A DNA stretch of 64,000 nucleotides from Paenibacillus qinlingensis (GTDB taxonomy: Bacteria; Bacillota; Bacilli; Paenibacillales; NBRC-103111): assembly GCF_013204845.1 (NCBI RefSeq), contig NZ_JABMKY010000031.1, positions 29,408 to 93,407 on the forward strand, in the 5' to 3' direction. Each line of letters opens with the position of its first letter. Within the stretch, counting starts at the first letter, position 1. The notes below the pieces were generated by a model. That model ran no database searches and had not been told where the DNA came from. It worked only from the letters and a program-made list of their open reading frames with translations. Shown piece by piece: positions 40,854 through 50,515 of this stretch. A program made the position numbers and the translations under genes.

Positions 40854-41031
40854 TACAAGGTCACCTCATGAATAATCATAAAATTTTCGGAAATTATTGG
40901 GGTCCCCGCAAAGTAATTGAAATATGCTTCGAAGGCTCTTCTTAACTTTGTGGGGTTTACTTACGCTCCTGTTCCCACTATAAGACAACACTGCCGGGAG
41001 GTCAAGATTCATAGCACCCTCTCTAAAATAG

Positions 41032-41060
41032 AAAACGTGGAAAGCATAGCCCTCCACGTT
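41032..41060 (-). terminator. terminator after trxB
   Basis: AACGTGGA pairs with TCCACGTT across 11 bases on the minus strand, followed by TTCTATTTT. It lies 20 bases after the trxB stop. Confidence 0.8.
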
Positions 41061-41080
41061 AACTGAATTGCCATAACGAC

Positions 41081-42028
41081 TTATAAGGAAATGCTCCAGT
41101 CGTGTACGCTGTTGCCTTCAAGGAACTTCTCAGCTTCCAACGCCGCAGCACATCCGCTGCCAGCAGCTGTAATAGCCTGACGATATTTCGTATCTTGCAC
41201 GTCACCGCAAGCGAAAACACCTGGGATATTCGTTTCTGTTGTTCCTGGCTTCACGACGATGTAGCCATGCTCATCCGTGTCGATTTGTCCACCGAGGAAC
41301 TTCGTATTCGGCGTATGACCGATTGCTACGAAGATACCATCTGTTTCAAGGATTTCATCTTCACCTGTTTGGTTATTTTTCACTCTAAGGCCCGTAACAC
41401 CTTTATCACCCGCTACAACCTCTAACGGTGTGTTATTCAGTGACCACTTCACCTTCTCGTTTCCACGAGCGCGGTCTTGCATAATTTTGGAGGCACGAAG
41501 CTCATCACGGCGATGAACCAAACGCACTTCTGAAGCGAAACGAGTCAAGAAGTTTGCCTCTTCCATAGCAGAGTCACCGCCACCAACGACGATAATCTTT
41601 TTGCCGCGGAAGAAGAACCCATCACACGTTGCACAAGTACTTACGCCGCGTCCGATGTTTTCTTTCTCGTTCGTGATGCCAAGCAATCTTGCAGACGCAC
41701 CTGTTGAGATAATCAGTGTTTCTGTTTCGATCTCGCCAAGCCCTTCTACTTGAAGCTTAAATGGACGGTTCGTCAATTCAACGGAATTAACCCAACCTGT
41801 TTTGAATTCAGCGCCAAAGCGTTCAGCTTGCTTGCGCATGTTTTCCATCAATTCCGGCCCCATAATCCCTTCAGGAAATCCTGGGAAGTTCTCTACTTCG
41901 GTAGTTGTGGTCAACTGCCCACCTGGTTCTGGTCCTTCAATGACAAGGGGGCTTAGGTTCGCACGTGCCAAGTAAATGGCTGCTGTTAGACCGGATGGTC
42001 CTGTTCCTACTACGACTGATTTATACAT
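41081..42028 (-). CDS. trxB: thioredoxin reductase
   Basis: NADPH-dependent flavoenzyme that reduces thioredoxin. The 315-residue protein has the FAD loop VGTGPSGLTAAIYLAR, the redox-active CATC, the NADPH loop GGGDSAMEEA and the C-terminal FAD motif GVFACGDVQD. Full length. Confidence 0.97.
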   Translation of the reverse strand: MYKSVVVGTGPSGLTAAIYLARANLSPLVIEGPEPGGQLTTTTEVENFPGFPEGIMGPELMENMRKQAERFGAEFKTGWVNSVELTNRPFKLQVEGLGEIETETLIISTGASARLLGITNEKENIGRGVSTCATCDGFFFRGKKIIVVGGGDSAMEEANFLTRFASEVRLVHRRDELRASKIMQDRARGNEKVKWSLNNTPLEVVAGDKGVTGLRVKNNQTGEDEILETDGIFVAIGHTPNTKFLGGQIDTDEHGYIVVKPGTTETNIPGVFACGDVQDTKYRQAITAAGSGCAAALEAEKFLEGNSVHDWSISL

Positions 42029-42140
42029 ATGATTTCCCTCCTAGGTGCTTTCCTTAGGAAAGCTCTCTTTAATTTGCGTAATTTTCATTGATTGCTCTGC
42101 CGTTGACGGCAAGAACAATTTGTTCATCTATATGTATGAA

Positions 42141-42173
42141 AGCCGAGGCTTTCATGATGCATCAAGCTCGGCT
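42141..42173 (-). terminator. weak terminator after the TPR gene
   Basis: AGCCGAG (42141-42147) pairs with CTCGGCT (42167-42173); the loop contains a smaller inverted repeat. The T run on the minus strand is short. Confidence 0.5.
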
Positions 42174-42174
42174 A

Positions 42175-43911
42175 TCAAAGACTCGTAAACTTATTGAAAA
42201 TTGCATCCATTTTCTCACGCAAGCCACAAGTATCATCGATATGCTTCACATGCCGACTGACTGTGGAAACCGTGACGCCATAGCGGGAAGCGACTTCCTG
42301 ATAGGAAATCGTACGGCGATGCATTTTGGCAATTAAATATTCTAACGCCGCTGCCCATCCTGCTGATTTGTGAATCTTAGGCACGTTCGGGTACACCTTC
42401 GTCAGAAATTCAACCCATAGAATTTCTAAGTCATACTGTTGAACCATATCGTAACGCTTGTGCATATGTGATAGCGCTGTTTCCATTACTCGTTGCCATG
42501 TTGCATCCCACACGGGAAGATGAGGCGAATAAGGAGAAGCTTCTACCATGATGTCTTTATTCTCGAGATACGCAGGAAGCGACTCCCGAATGCCCATACT
42601 TCGCAGAACGAAAATGGCAACCTTCTTCAAGTAGTCATCCTCTTTATGATCCAGAATGAAATCCTGAAGCGCGTCTCTCACTTCGTTGTCCGCAATCAAG
42701 CCAAAGGCTTGAATAACTTGAAGCTTCGTTTCTACATCGCCATGTCGCAAAGCCCAAAAGAAGGATGACCGCACAAGCGGATCTTTCTTCAATTGATCAG
42801 GGATTCCTTGCGTTGACTTCTCAAGCGCACGGAACTGCTCCTCAAACGGCAGATGATAGTGATAGCTCCAAGTAAGCGGGAGCGCCGAACTCTCTCTAAT
42901 CCGCAATTGCTCTAAGTAGAACTTCGAAATTTCAGCACCTGGATCTAGCTTCTGCACCTGCTTCCACAAGCGGTACGCTTCTGCGAAACGACCGATATGG
43001 CAGGCAGCAACAGCCGCATAATGGTACAAACAAGGATCTGTGCCCCCGTCCCCTGCCTTCAATAGACGCTTGAACAGATGGTAAGCTTTCTCATGCTGCG
43101 CAAGAATACCCATCGTCGTCGCCAGCTTGAATACATGTTCTTGCTGGAATGGATACGTCTTGCCTAACAGTGAAGTCAGCTCAGCTAGTTCCTTCTTGTT
43201 GCCAAAATGCTGATGGAAAATCGCCATATTGCAAAGTGCATGCAGATTACCAGGATCAATAACCAGCACTTCGCGGATCGTTTCCATCGCCTTCTCAAAT
43301 TGGCCCATGTAGTAATAAGCCAGTGCCAGATTGTTGCGCGCGGCTGTGAAGTCAGGCTGCTTCTTCACCAACTTCTCCAACTGCCTTACGGCTTCTGCGA
43401 ACTTACCTTCCTCAAGCAACGCACGGGCTTTATCATGCTCGAACAGCCCTTCTCGACTCTTGATGCTAGTGAGAGGGGCGGGACGATCAAGCTCGTAGCT
43501 CAGCATTTCCATCATTTCTTCGGATTCGTCCATGAATTGCCCTGTCGGGTCATTCTCCAAATACCGAACCAATGCCTGTTCTGCCTGCTCGAAGTTTTCC
43601 ATGTTGGCATAGTTGTTCGCCATATAAAAGTGACATTCTGTCATCTCGGGATCGATGGTTTCAAGGATATGCTGCAAAATTTGGTTCGACTCGTCATAAT
43701 TGCCCACTTCGGAGAGAACTCCTGCGAGATTGCAGTGATTCACAGGGTTATCCTGTTCATACTCTGCAGCCCGCCGGAAATATTTCAATGCCTTATCATA
43801 ATGAAACCGATCCAAAGATTGAACCGCTCTCTCGAAAAAGAATGCGGCATCCATGTTAATTGAGATAACTTTTGGTTTTGGCGCTTCGGATTTGCGCTTT
43901 TTCTTTTCCAT
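42175..43911 (-). CDS. TPR-repeat protein with C-terminal HTH-like segment
   Basis: A 578-residue soluble protein. Residues about 25-140 and 165-320 form tetratricopeptide repeats (ALKYFRRAAEYEQDNPVNHC, ARNNLALAYYYMGQFEKAME). The middle is helical without repeats. The last 60 residues contain ISYQEVASRYGVTVSTVSRH, which looks like a helix-turn-helix. Firmicutes carry such a protein between trxB and prs, but its function is not established; a role in protein interaction and regulation is inferred. It has its own promoter at 43948-43975. Confidence 0.85.
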   Translation of the reverse strand: MEKKKRKSEAPKPKVISINMDAAFFFERAVQSLDRFHYDKALKYFRRAAEYEQDNPVNHCNLAGVLSEVGNYDESNQILQHILETIDPEMTECHFYMANNYANMENFEQAEQALVRYLENDPTGQFMDESEEMMEMLSYELDRPAPLTSIKSREGLFEHDKARALLEEGKFAEAVRQLEKLVKKQPDFTAARNNLALAYYYMGQFEKAMETIREVLVIDPGNLHALCNMAIFHQHFGNKKELAELTSLLGKTYPFQQEHVFKLATTMGILAQHEKAYHLFKRLLKAGDGGTDPCLYHYAAVAACHIGRFAEAYRLWKQVQKLDPGAEISKFYLEQLRIRESSALPLTWSYHYHLPFEEQFRALEKSTQGIPDQLKKDPLVRSSFFWALRHGDVETKLQVIQAFGLIADNEVRDALQDFILDHKEDDYLKKVAIFVLRSMGIRESLPAYLENKDIMVEASPYSPHLPVWDATWQRVMETALSHMHKRYDMVQQYDLEILWVEFLTKVYPNVPKIHKSAGWAAALEYLIAKMHRRTISYQEVASRYGVTVSTVSRHVKHIDDTCGLREKMDAIFNKFTSL

Positions 43912-43947
43912 AGCAAGACACCTCCGGCAATTTGATTACACTCAAAT

Positions 43948-43975
43948 TATACCATAGATCGCTAAGAAGCCAAAA
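43948..43975 (-). promoter_or_regulatory. promoter of the TPR gene
   Basis: TTGGCT (43975-43970), 16 bases, TATAAT (43953-43948) on the minus strand, about 40 bases before the start codon. Confidence 0.6.
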
Positions 43976-44001
43976 ACATTATCCGAAGGTAAGATTTGGA
44001 C

Positions 44002-44952
44002 CTATACGCCGCCGTATTTGAATAGGGAGGATAGAGACCCACCGTCAGTAATAATACGAACCGCATCGGATAGTAAAGGCGCTACAGAAAGCACATTGAA
44101 TTTCTCAGAGTGCCCCTCTGGAATCGCAATAGAATCCGTAATAATAACTTCTTTAATGCTTGGGTGATCCAACCGTTGCAGTGCTGGGCCAGAGAACACA
44201 GGATGTGTTGCACAGATGTAGACATCAAGCGCACCGCGTTCCTTCAAGCTTTCTACAACATTAACGATCGTTGTACCTGTATCAATAAGATCCTCGATAA
44301 TGATTGGCGTGCGTCCAGCAACATCCCCAATGACGTGTGTAATCACGGACTCATTGTGCTCTGGGCGCTTCTTAATCATCATAGCGAAAGGCGCATCGAG
44401 AATGTTAGCCATTTTCTCAGCAGTAGTCGCACGTCCCGCATCCGGAGAAACGATGATGGGGTTAGGCAGATTCTTTCTTTTAATGCAATCACTAATCAGA
44501 TCAAGCGCTGTCAAGTGATCCACAGGGATATTGAAGAAACCTTGGATCGCTGGCGCATGTAAGTCAATCGTAACAACACGCGTTGCACCTGCTGCACTGA
44601 ATAAGTCAGCGACTAATTTTGCAGAAATCGGCTCACGTGGAGCTGCTTTACGTTCTTGACGAGAGTAACCATAGTACGGGATGACAAGGTTGATCGTTTT
44701 TGCAGATGCTCTTTTCGCCGCATCCATCATGACCAAAAGCTCCATCATATGCTCATTAATCGGATGGGAGAAGGTTTGTACCAGAAAGACGTCGCAGTTA
44801 CGAATCGTTTCTTCGTAAAGGCAATAAATTTCTCCGCTTTTGAAACGTGATAGTTTAATTTGTCCTAGCGGTAGGCTGAGCTCTTTACAAATACTTTCCG
44901 CAAGCTTCGGATTCGAAGATCCGGAAAAAATTTTAACATTGTCGCTATGCAT
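44002..44952 (-). CDS. prs: ribose-phosphate pyrophosphokinase
   Basis: Makes PRPP from ribose 5-phosphate, the substrate of HisG and of nucleotide synthesis. The 316-residue protein has RFKSGEIYCLYEETIRNCDV, the flexible loop YSRQERKAAPREPISAKLVA and the PRPP-binding VIIEDLIDTGTTIVN-type motif (IIIEDLIDTGTT). It follows the his operon by 75 bases, which makes metabolic sense. Bacilli usually have another prs beside glmU, so this may be a second copy; that cannot be checked here. Confidence 0.95.
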   Translation of the reverse strand: MHSDNVKIFSGSSNPKLAESICKELSLPLGQIKLSRFKSGEIYCLYEETIRNCDVFLVQTFSHPINEHMMELLVMMDAAKRASAKTINLVIPYYGYSRQERKAAPREPISAKLVADLFSAAGATRVVTIDLHAPAIQGFFNIPVDHLTALDLISDCIKRKNLPNPIIVSPDAGRATTAEKMANILDAPFAMMIKKRPEHNESVITHVIGDVAGRTPIIIEDLIDTGTTIVNVVESLKERGALDVYICATHPVFSGPALQRLDHPSIKEVIITDSIAIPEGHSEKFNVLSVAPLLSDAVRIITDGGSLSSLFKYGGV

Positions 44953-45026
44953 GGTTAATGGTTACCTCCGAAGGTTCATTAAATAGATTATATAGTCCTA
45001 TTCATTATACATGATACGTGTCGAAT

Positions 45027-45833
45027 TTAAAAAGTCACAAGATGTCGTTTTCGAGCAGAAAATGTGGCTATTTCGTTAAATCCAATCGCTTTTAATAGCT
45101 CTCTAGCCTCATCCAAATATTGAGACAACCGTTCCGGCTGATGCGCATCCGATCCTAGCGTTACCGGAATTCCCACCTTATGGCAATATTCCAACATGCG
45201 GCGGCTCGGAAACATCTCTTTACAAGGGTGGCGCAGGCCTGATGCATTCAACTCAATCGCAAGCCCATACTCTTTGACGGTATCGAGCGCCGCTTTCTCC
45301 AATTCCCATGTATCGCGATCTGGCACGTAACCAAAACGTTTGATCATATCGATATGACCGATATAGTCATACAGTCCGGTTCGGACTGCTTTCTTCACTG
45401 CCTCGTAGTATTGGGTATAAACTGCAAAAATATCCTTACCTTCCCAACCTGCCAGCTGCCTAAAATCTGAAATATCCCACTCGCCCAGGAAATGAACCGA
45501 ACCGATCACATAATCCCACGGGTAAGCGTTAATAATGGCAGCAATTTCACTTTCAAAGCCTTCCACATAATCGCCTTCAAGTCCCACTCGAATATCGATC
45601 TGATCCTTGTACTTCTCCTTGAGATGTAGGCACTCTTCCACATAACGAGGAAGCTCCTCCATCGGCATCGCCATTTCCGGCCAATACGTTCGCGGGTCGA
45701 CATGCAAAAGCGGCATATGATCAGAAAGCCCCAATTGGGTAAGCCCGATCTCGATGCCGCGTTTGACGTATTCCTCCAGTTCCCCAGAGGCATGACCGCA
45801 GCGCACATGATGTGTATGATAATCAATCAACAT
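45027..45833 (-). CDS. hisJ: histidinol-phosphatase, PHP type
   Basis: Removes the phosphate of histidinol phosphate. The 268-residue PHP-domain protein has the metal motifs DYHTHHVRCGHA at the N-terminus, GLSDHMPL, and GSDAHQPERL near the C-terminus. It is the last gene of the his operon, which lacks an HisB-type phosphatase domain. Confidence 0.93.
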   Translation of the reverse strand: MLIDYHTHHVRCGHASGELEEYVKRGIEIGLTQLGLSDHMPLLHVDPRTYWPEMAMPMEELPRYVEECLHLKEKYKDQIDIRVGLEGDYVEGFESEIAAIINAYPWDYVIGSVHFLGEWDISDFRQLAGWEGKDIFAVYTQYYEAVKKAVRTGLYDYIGHIDMIKRFGYVPDRDTWELEKAALDTVKEYGLAIELNASGLRHPCKEMFPSRRMLEYCHKVGIPVTLGSDAHQPERLSQYLDEARELLKAIGFNEIATFSARKRHLVTF

Positions 45834-45859
45834 CGTGAATTCACTCCAGGTCGTTTACT

Positions 45860-46516
45860 TTATTTTTTGACGTGACGATTAGCTAACTCTTTCATAATAT
45901 CATCCAATGGCAATTTATTATTACGCAAAAGGACCATTAAGTGAAAAATAAGATCGCTCGCTTCATAACGAAGCTCTTCATTGTCTTTATTTTTAGCTGC
46001 AATAATGACTTCTGCTGTTTCTTCGCCCACTTTTTTGAGGATTTTGTCGACACCTTTTTCGAAAAGGTAAGTCGTATACGCACCTTCAGGACGCTCCGCG
46101 TCACGGGAAGCGATAACAGCTTCAAGTTCAGCTAGAATAGCGAAACGGTCGCCGCCAGTAACCGCAGTTGCAGTTTCTTCTGCAGAACCTTCCACCGGAA
46201 TGCTCGCTGTGAAACAAGTGTACGTGCCATTATGACAAGCAGGTCCTACTTGTTCAACTAACACTAATAGCGTATCCGCATCACAATCGTAGCGAAGTGT
46301 TTTTACCTTCTGGGTATGACCGGAAGTTGCCCCTTTATTCCAAAGCTCATTACGTGAACGGCTCCAGAACCAAGTGTCCCCCGTTTGAATCGTGCGTTGC
46401 AAAGACTCACTGTTCATGTAAGCCAGCATAAGAACTTCTTTGCTTACCGCATCTTGCACGATGGCAGGTACAAGCCCCTGTGCGTCATATTTAATTTGAT
46501 CTACTGAAAATGTCAT
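45860..46516 (-). CDS. hisI: phosphoribosyl-AMP cyclohydrolase / phosphoribosyl-ATP pyrophosphatase
   Basis: Bifunctional HisIE. The HisI half (1-115) has TWFWSRSRNELWNKGATSGH and DCDADTLL with the zinc Cys residues, including AC in QVGPACHNGTY. The HisE half (about 130-218) has VGEETAEVIIAAK and LIFHLMVLL. Its start overlaps the hisF stop by four bases. Confidence 0.96.
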   Translation of the reverse strand: MTFSVDQIKYDAQGLVPAIVQDAVSKEVLMLAYMNSESLQRTIQTGDTWFWSRSRNELWNKGATSGHTQKVKTLRYDCDADTLLVLVEQVGPACHNGTYTCFTASIPVEGSAEETATAVTGGDRFAILAELEAVIASRDAERPEGAYTTYLFEKGVDKILKKVGEETAEVIIAAKNKDNEELRYEASDLIFHLMVLLRNNKLPLDDIMKELANRHVKK

Positions 46517-47271
46517 CGAATTTCAACCCCTTTACCTTTCAGGTCAGCCTTGACCCCGTCTATCGTTAATTCTTTATAGTGAAAAATGGTTGCTGCCAAC
46601 CCCGCATCAGCCTTGCCTTCGGTAAATACATCGTAGAAGTGTTCCGCTTTTCCCGCTCCGCCAGAGGCAATTACAGGAATCGTCAGCAACTCGGATACCG
46701 CCCGTGTCAGCTTCAAATCGAAGCCATCTTTCGTTCCGTCCGCATCCATGCTCGTCAGCAAGATTTCGCCTGCACCTAACTCTTCTACGCGCTTCGCCCA
46801 CTCCAGCGTCTTAATGCCCGTCGGTTTGCGTCCACCATGCGTGTACACTTCCCACTCGCCCCACTCAGGATTGAACTTTGCATCAATGGCAACCACGATA
46901 CATTGGGAACCAAACTTCCGCGCACCATCCGATACAAGCTGTGGACCCAGTACAGCTGCCGTGTTGATTCCGATTTTGTCCGCACCCGCACGAAGAAGAC
47001 GTTTCATATCATCGACACTTGAGATTCCTCCGCCAACCGTGAACGGGATTGTAATCTCGCCAGCCGTTTGACGGACAACCTCAACCATCGTCGCGCGCCC
47101 TTCAACGGAAGCCGAAATGTCGAGAAACACAAGCTCATCCGCACCCTCTTTATCATAAATCGCCGCAAGCTCTACGGGATCACCGGCATCACGTAAATTC
47201 ACGAAATTTACGCCTTTCACCACTCGGCCATCCTTGACGTCGAGGCAAGGGATAATTCTTTTGGCTAACAT
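46513..47271 (-). CDS. hisF: imidazole glycerol phosphate synthase, cyclase subunit
   Basis: A 252-residue barrel that with HisH makes imidazole glycerol phosphate and AICAR. RIIPCLDVKDGRVVKGVNF carries the catalytic Asp and VGGGISS the phosphate site; the second Asp lies in TSMDADGTK. ATG 47271 has AAGGAGG nine bases upstream, so the longer frame to 47280 is rejected. Confidence 0.97.
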   Translation of the reverse strand: MLAKRIIPCLDVKDGRVVKGVNFVNLRDAGDPVELAAIYDKEGADELVFLDISASVEGRATMVEVVRQTAGEITIPFTVGGGISSVDDMKRLLRAGADKIGINTAAVLGPQLVSDGARKFGSQCIVVAIDAKFNPEWGEWEVYTHGGRKPTGIKTLEWAKRVEELGAGEILLTSMDADGTKDGFDLKLTRAVSELLTIPVIASGGAGKAEHFYDVFTEGKADAGLAATIFHYKELTIDGVKADLKGKGVEIR

Positions 47272-47301
47272 GCTCAGCACCTCCTTGAGACTATTTTCAC
47301 C

Positions 47302-47907
47302 TTATTTACACAGCGTCAAAAAATTACCCAACAGCTGCATACCGATATCGCCGCTTTTCTCAGGATGGAACTGCATGCCGTAGACGTTCTCACGACCAAC
47401 GATAGCTGTTATGGGTTGATAGTAGTCTGTTACTGCCAACAAATCGGTTTCCCGCTCTGGCTTCGCATGGTAGGAGTGTACGAAATACACGTGCCCTTCT
47501 TCAATCCCTTTGAAAATAGGACTATCACTCTGCTTATAGCTCAGACGATTCCAACCCATGTGCGGCACTTTGTAGTCTCCGCGAAAACGTACAACCGTAC
47601 CTGGCAGAAGCCCTAGCCCCTCATGCTGTCCATGCTCTTCACTGCTGGAAAACAATAGTTGCATGCCTAAACAAATGCCGATCATAGGCTTGCCAGACGC
47701 CGCATACTGATTAACGACCTCATCCAGTCCAGATTCGCGCAGATGCTCCATCGCATCACCGAATGCGCCAACACCAGGAAGGATAGCGCCTTCTGCTGCT
47801 AGAATTTGTTCCGGATCTCCCGTCACAACCGCTTCATAGCCGAGCCGCTCAACCGCTTTGCTCACACTATGTAAATTACCCATTCCATAATCAATAATGG
47901 CGATCAT
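47302..47907 (-). CDS. hisH: imidazole glycerol phosphate synthase, glutaminase subunit
   Basis: A 201-residue class I glutamine amidotransferase that supplies ammonia to HisF. The nucleophile is in GICLGMQLLF, and the His-x-Glu pair in GMQFHPEKS. The oxyanion region PGVGAFGDAM is present. Gene order hisB-hisH-hisF is normal (a separate hisA was not seen in the window). Confidence 0.96.
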   Translation of the reverse strand: MIAIIDYGMGNLHSVSKAVERLGYEAVVTGDPEQILAAEGAILPGVGAFGDAMEHLRESGLDEVVNQYAASGKPMIGICLGMQLLFSSSEEHGQHEGLGLLPGTVVRFRGDYKVPHMGWNRLSYKQSDSPIFKGIEEGHVYFVHSYHAKPERETDLLAVTDYYQPITAIVGRENVYGMQFHPEKSGDIGMQLLGNFLTLCK

Positions 47908-47909
47908 GC

Positions 47910-48518
47910 CTACAGCACTCCCTTCGTCGAAGGAACCCCCTGCACACGAGGATCAATCGTTGTTGCTTCATCCAGCGCACGTCCCAACGCTTTAAACACA
48001 CCTTCGATCATGTGATGCGTGTTATCACCGTAATGCACAATAACATGCAAAGTAATACGAGCTTCTAGCGCAAATTTCCAAAGGAACTCTTTTACCAACT
48101 GTGTTTCAAAGCTGCCAACATTCGCTGTCGGGTATTCTGCACGGTATTCAAAATGCGGACGGTTGGAGATATCAATCACAACTTGAGCCAATGCTTCGTC
48201 CATCGGAACGAATACGCTCGCGTAGCGTTTGATGCCTCTTTTGTCGCCTAGTGCTTCACGCAGTGTTTGACCTAGACAAATCCCGATGTCTTCCACTGTG
48301 TGATGATCATCGATTTCGATATCGCCTTTGGCATCCACTTTCAAATTGAAATGACCATGCTTGGTGAATAAATCTAGCATATGGTTCAGGAAGGGAACAT
48401 CTGTTTGGAGCTCCGAAACTCCTGTACCATCCACATCAAAGGAAAGCTTAATGTCCGTTTCATTCGTCCTACGGGCTACACTCGCTGAGCGCGTTCTTAC
48501 TTGATCTTGTTCCGCCAT
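47910..48518 (-). CDS. hisB: imidazoleglycerol-phosphate dehydratase
   Basis: A 202-residue manganese enzyme with the paired motifs FLNHMLDLFTKHGHF and DDHHTVEDIG, then HYGDNTHHMIEGVFKALGRA. It is the monofunctional form without a phosphatase domain. It is adjacent to the hisD stop. Confidence 0.97.
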   Translation of the reverse strand: MAEQDQVRTRSASVARRTNETDIKLSFDVDGTGVSELQTDVPFLNHMLDLFTKHGHFNLKVDAKGDIEIDDHHTVEDIGICLGQTLREALGDKRGIKRYASVFVPMDEALAQVVIDISNRPHFEYRAEYPTANVGSFETQLVKEFLWKFALEARITLHVIVHYGDNTHHMIEGVFKALGRALDEATTIDPRVQGVPSTKGVL

Positions 48519-49805
48519 CTAGCTCAACTTCCCTTCCTTTTTAAGTCTGATCTCTACCGCACGTGCATGACCTTCCAACCCTTCATTCCGAGCCAGCGTC
48601 ATAATCATGTCTCCGTTTGCTAGTAAGGCTTCCTTGCTATAGTGAATGACGCTTGATTTTTTGAGGAAATCGTCCACATTCAGTGGCGATGAGAATCGTG
48701 CTGTGCCGTTCGTCGGCAGCACGTGGTTCGGCCCCGCGAAATAATCGCCGACAGGTTCTGTGCTGTAAGCGCCTAGGAAAATGGCACCTGCATTTTCAAT
48801 GCGCGGCAGCCATGTGAAAGGATCTTGCACAAGCAGCTCACAGTGCTCCGGCGCCAAGCGATTGATCACGTCCACGCCTTCGTCGAGTGAGTCGACAAGC
48901 AGGATCGCGCCTTTCGTCGCTGTCGAGACGGCGGCGATGGCTTTCTTCGGCAGCACATCCAGCTGCCGCCATAGCTCTAGCCGAACCTCTTCGGCTAGCT
49001 CTCGGGAAGGTGTCACCAGAATCGACGGTGACATCTCATCATGCTCGGCCTGCGCCAGCAAATCGGCCGCAACGTACTCAGGATCGGCGTGTTCGTCGGC
49101 GAGCACGACAATATCCGTTGGTCCGGCGATCATGTCGATATCGACGACGCCGAACACGAAGCGCTTCGCCAGCGCGACGTAGATGTTGCCAGGGCCGACG
49201 ATTTTGTCGACCGGCGCGATCGACTCTGTCCCGTAGGCCAGCGCGGCAATCGCCTGCGCCCCGCCTACGCGGTAGATCTCTTTCACACCCGCTTCGGCTG
49301 CAGCCACGAGAATATGCGGGTTAATGCCTTCTTCGCCCGCGGTGGACGGTGGCGTCACCATCGCGATCTCTGGCACCCCTGCGACGATCGCAGGGATGGC
49401 GTTCATGAGCACGGAGGATGGGTAGGCCGCCTTCCCTCCGGGCACGTACAATCCGACCCGCTTCAGCGGTCGGATGATTTGGCCCAGCAGACTGCCGCCC
49501 GGCTGCAGGTCCATCCATGAGTTGCGTTTCTGCTTCTCATGAAACGCACGAATGTTAGCGGCGGCTTGACGCAGCGCCGCTAGGAATGCGGCGTCGACTT
49601 GCGCATACGCCGCCTGGATCTCTTCGTCGCTGACGCGAAGCTCAGCGACTTGGACACCGTCGAACTGCTGCGCTAGGCGCCGCAGCGCGGTATCCCCGTC
49701 CTGCCGCACCTCATCGATGATGCGGCGGACGGACTCATTTTGCTCGGGTGAGCCGTATTCGACCTCGCGGTTTAATTGAAATTCGGAGGCGGGCATAATC
49801 CGCAT
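48519..49805 (-). CDS. hisD: histidinol dehydrogenase
   Basis: A 428-residue zinc enzyme that oxidises histidinol to histidine. GLYVPGGKAAYPSSVLMNAI, YRVGGAQAIAALAYGTE and LAQAEHDEMSPSILVT are characteristic. ATG 49805 has GAGAGGA eight bases upstream; the ATG at 49811 is too close to it. The local GC content is clearly higher (about 48.9-49.5 kb) than in neighbouring genes, without any break in the gene. Confidence 0.97.
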   Translation of the reverse strand: MRIMPASEFQLNREVEYGSPEQNESVRRIIDEVRQDGDTALRRLAQQFDGVQVAELRVSDEEIQAAYAQVDAAFLAALRQAAANIRAFHEKQKRNSWMDLQPGGSLLGQIIRPLKRVGLYVPGGKAAYPSSVLMNAIPAIVAGVPEIAMVTPPSTAGEEGINPHILVAAAEAGVKEIYRVGGAQAIAALAYGTESIAPVDKIVGPGNIYVALAKRFVFGVVDIDMIAGPTDIVVLADEHADPEYVAADLLAQAEHDEMSPSILVTPSRELAEEVRLELWRQLDVLPKKAIAAVSTATKGAILLVDSLDEGVDVINRLAPEHCELLVQDPFTWLPRIENAGAIFLGAYSTEPVGDYFAGPNHVLPTNGTARFSSPLNVDDFLKKSSVIHYSKEALLANGDMIMTLARNEGLEGHARAVEIRLKKEGKLS

Positions 49806-49837
49806 CTTCATCTTCCTCTCATCTTTACTAACTCAAG

Positions 49838-50473
49838 CTACAGCTTCACAATTGGCAGTACGTCCTGCAACATATCACACAACCGTTGGATGGATTCGTT
49901 CTTCATCCGATAACTCACACGGTTCGCAATTAAGCGGCTCGTGATTTGAAAGATTTCCTCTTGTTCCACGAGACCATTTTCCTTCAACGTTTGGCCTGTC
50001 TCCACCATATCTACGATGCGGTCAGCTAGTCCGATTAAGGGCGCCAGCTCGATTGAACCATTCAACTTAATGACTTCAACTTGCTGTCCTTTTTCCCGGA
50101 AATACTGAGAAGCCACATTCGGATACTTCGTCGCAACGCGCGGGTTAATTACTTGTTTCCAATCCGGCAGTCCAATCACCGACATGCGGCACCGTGCGAT
50201 TCCTAGATCAAGCAATTCGTAAACATTCCGATTTTCCTCCATCAGAACATCCTTGCCTACAACCCCTATATCGGCAACGCCATACTCCACGTAAGTAGGA
50301 ACATCGACCGGTTTGGCTAAAATAAATTCCATCTTCGCCCCTGGCACAGGGATGATCAAACGGCGGCCTTCTTCCAGATCCTCCGGAATGGGCAATCCCG
50401 CTTTCGTAAACAGCTTCGCTGCTTGTTTATAAATACGGCCTTTCGGCATCGCTACTTTAAGAATGTCATCCAC
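49838..50473 (-). CDS. hisG: ATP phosphoribosyltransferase, short form
   Basis: First step of histidine synthesis. The 211-residue catalytic subunit (AMPKGRIYKQAAKLF, then GVADIGVVGKDVL, and DRIVDMVETGQTL) lacks the C-terminal regulatory domain and needs HisZ, encoded just upstream. GTG 50473 is used because GGAGGAGG lies eight bases before it. Confidence 0.96.
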   Translation of the reverse strand: MDDILKVAMPKGRIYKQAAKLFTKAGLPIPEDLEEGRRLIIPVPGAKMEFILAKPVDVPTYVEYGVADIGVVGKDVLMEENRNVYELLDLGIARCRMSVIGLPDWKQVINPRVATKYPNVASQYFREKGQQVEVIKLNGSIELAPLIGLADRIVDMVETGQTLKENGLVEQEEIFQITSRLIANRVSYRMKNESIQRLCDMLQDVLPIVKL

Positions 50474-50515
50474 CGTTCCAACCTCCTCCAAACTTCCCTC
50501 ATCTTCGCTGAGAGG

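Noticed and set aside
48887..49520. Plus-strand open frames opposite hisD
   Set aside because: They fall in the GC-rich part of hisD, where antisense frames stay open; hisD is intact and conserved.
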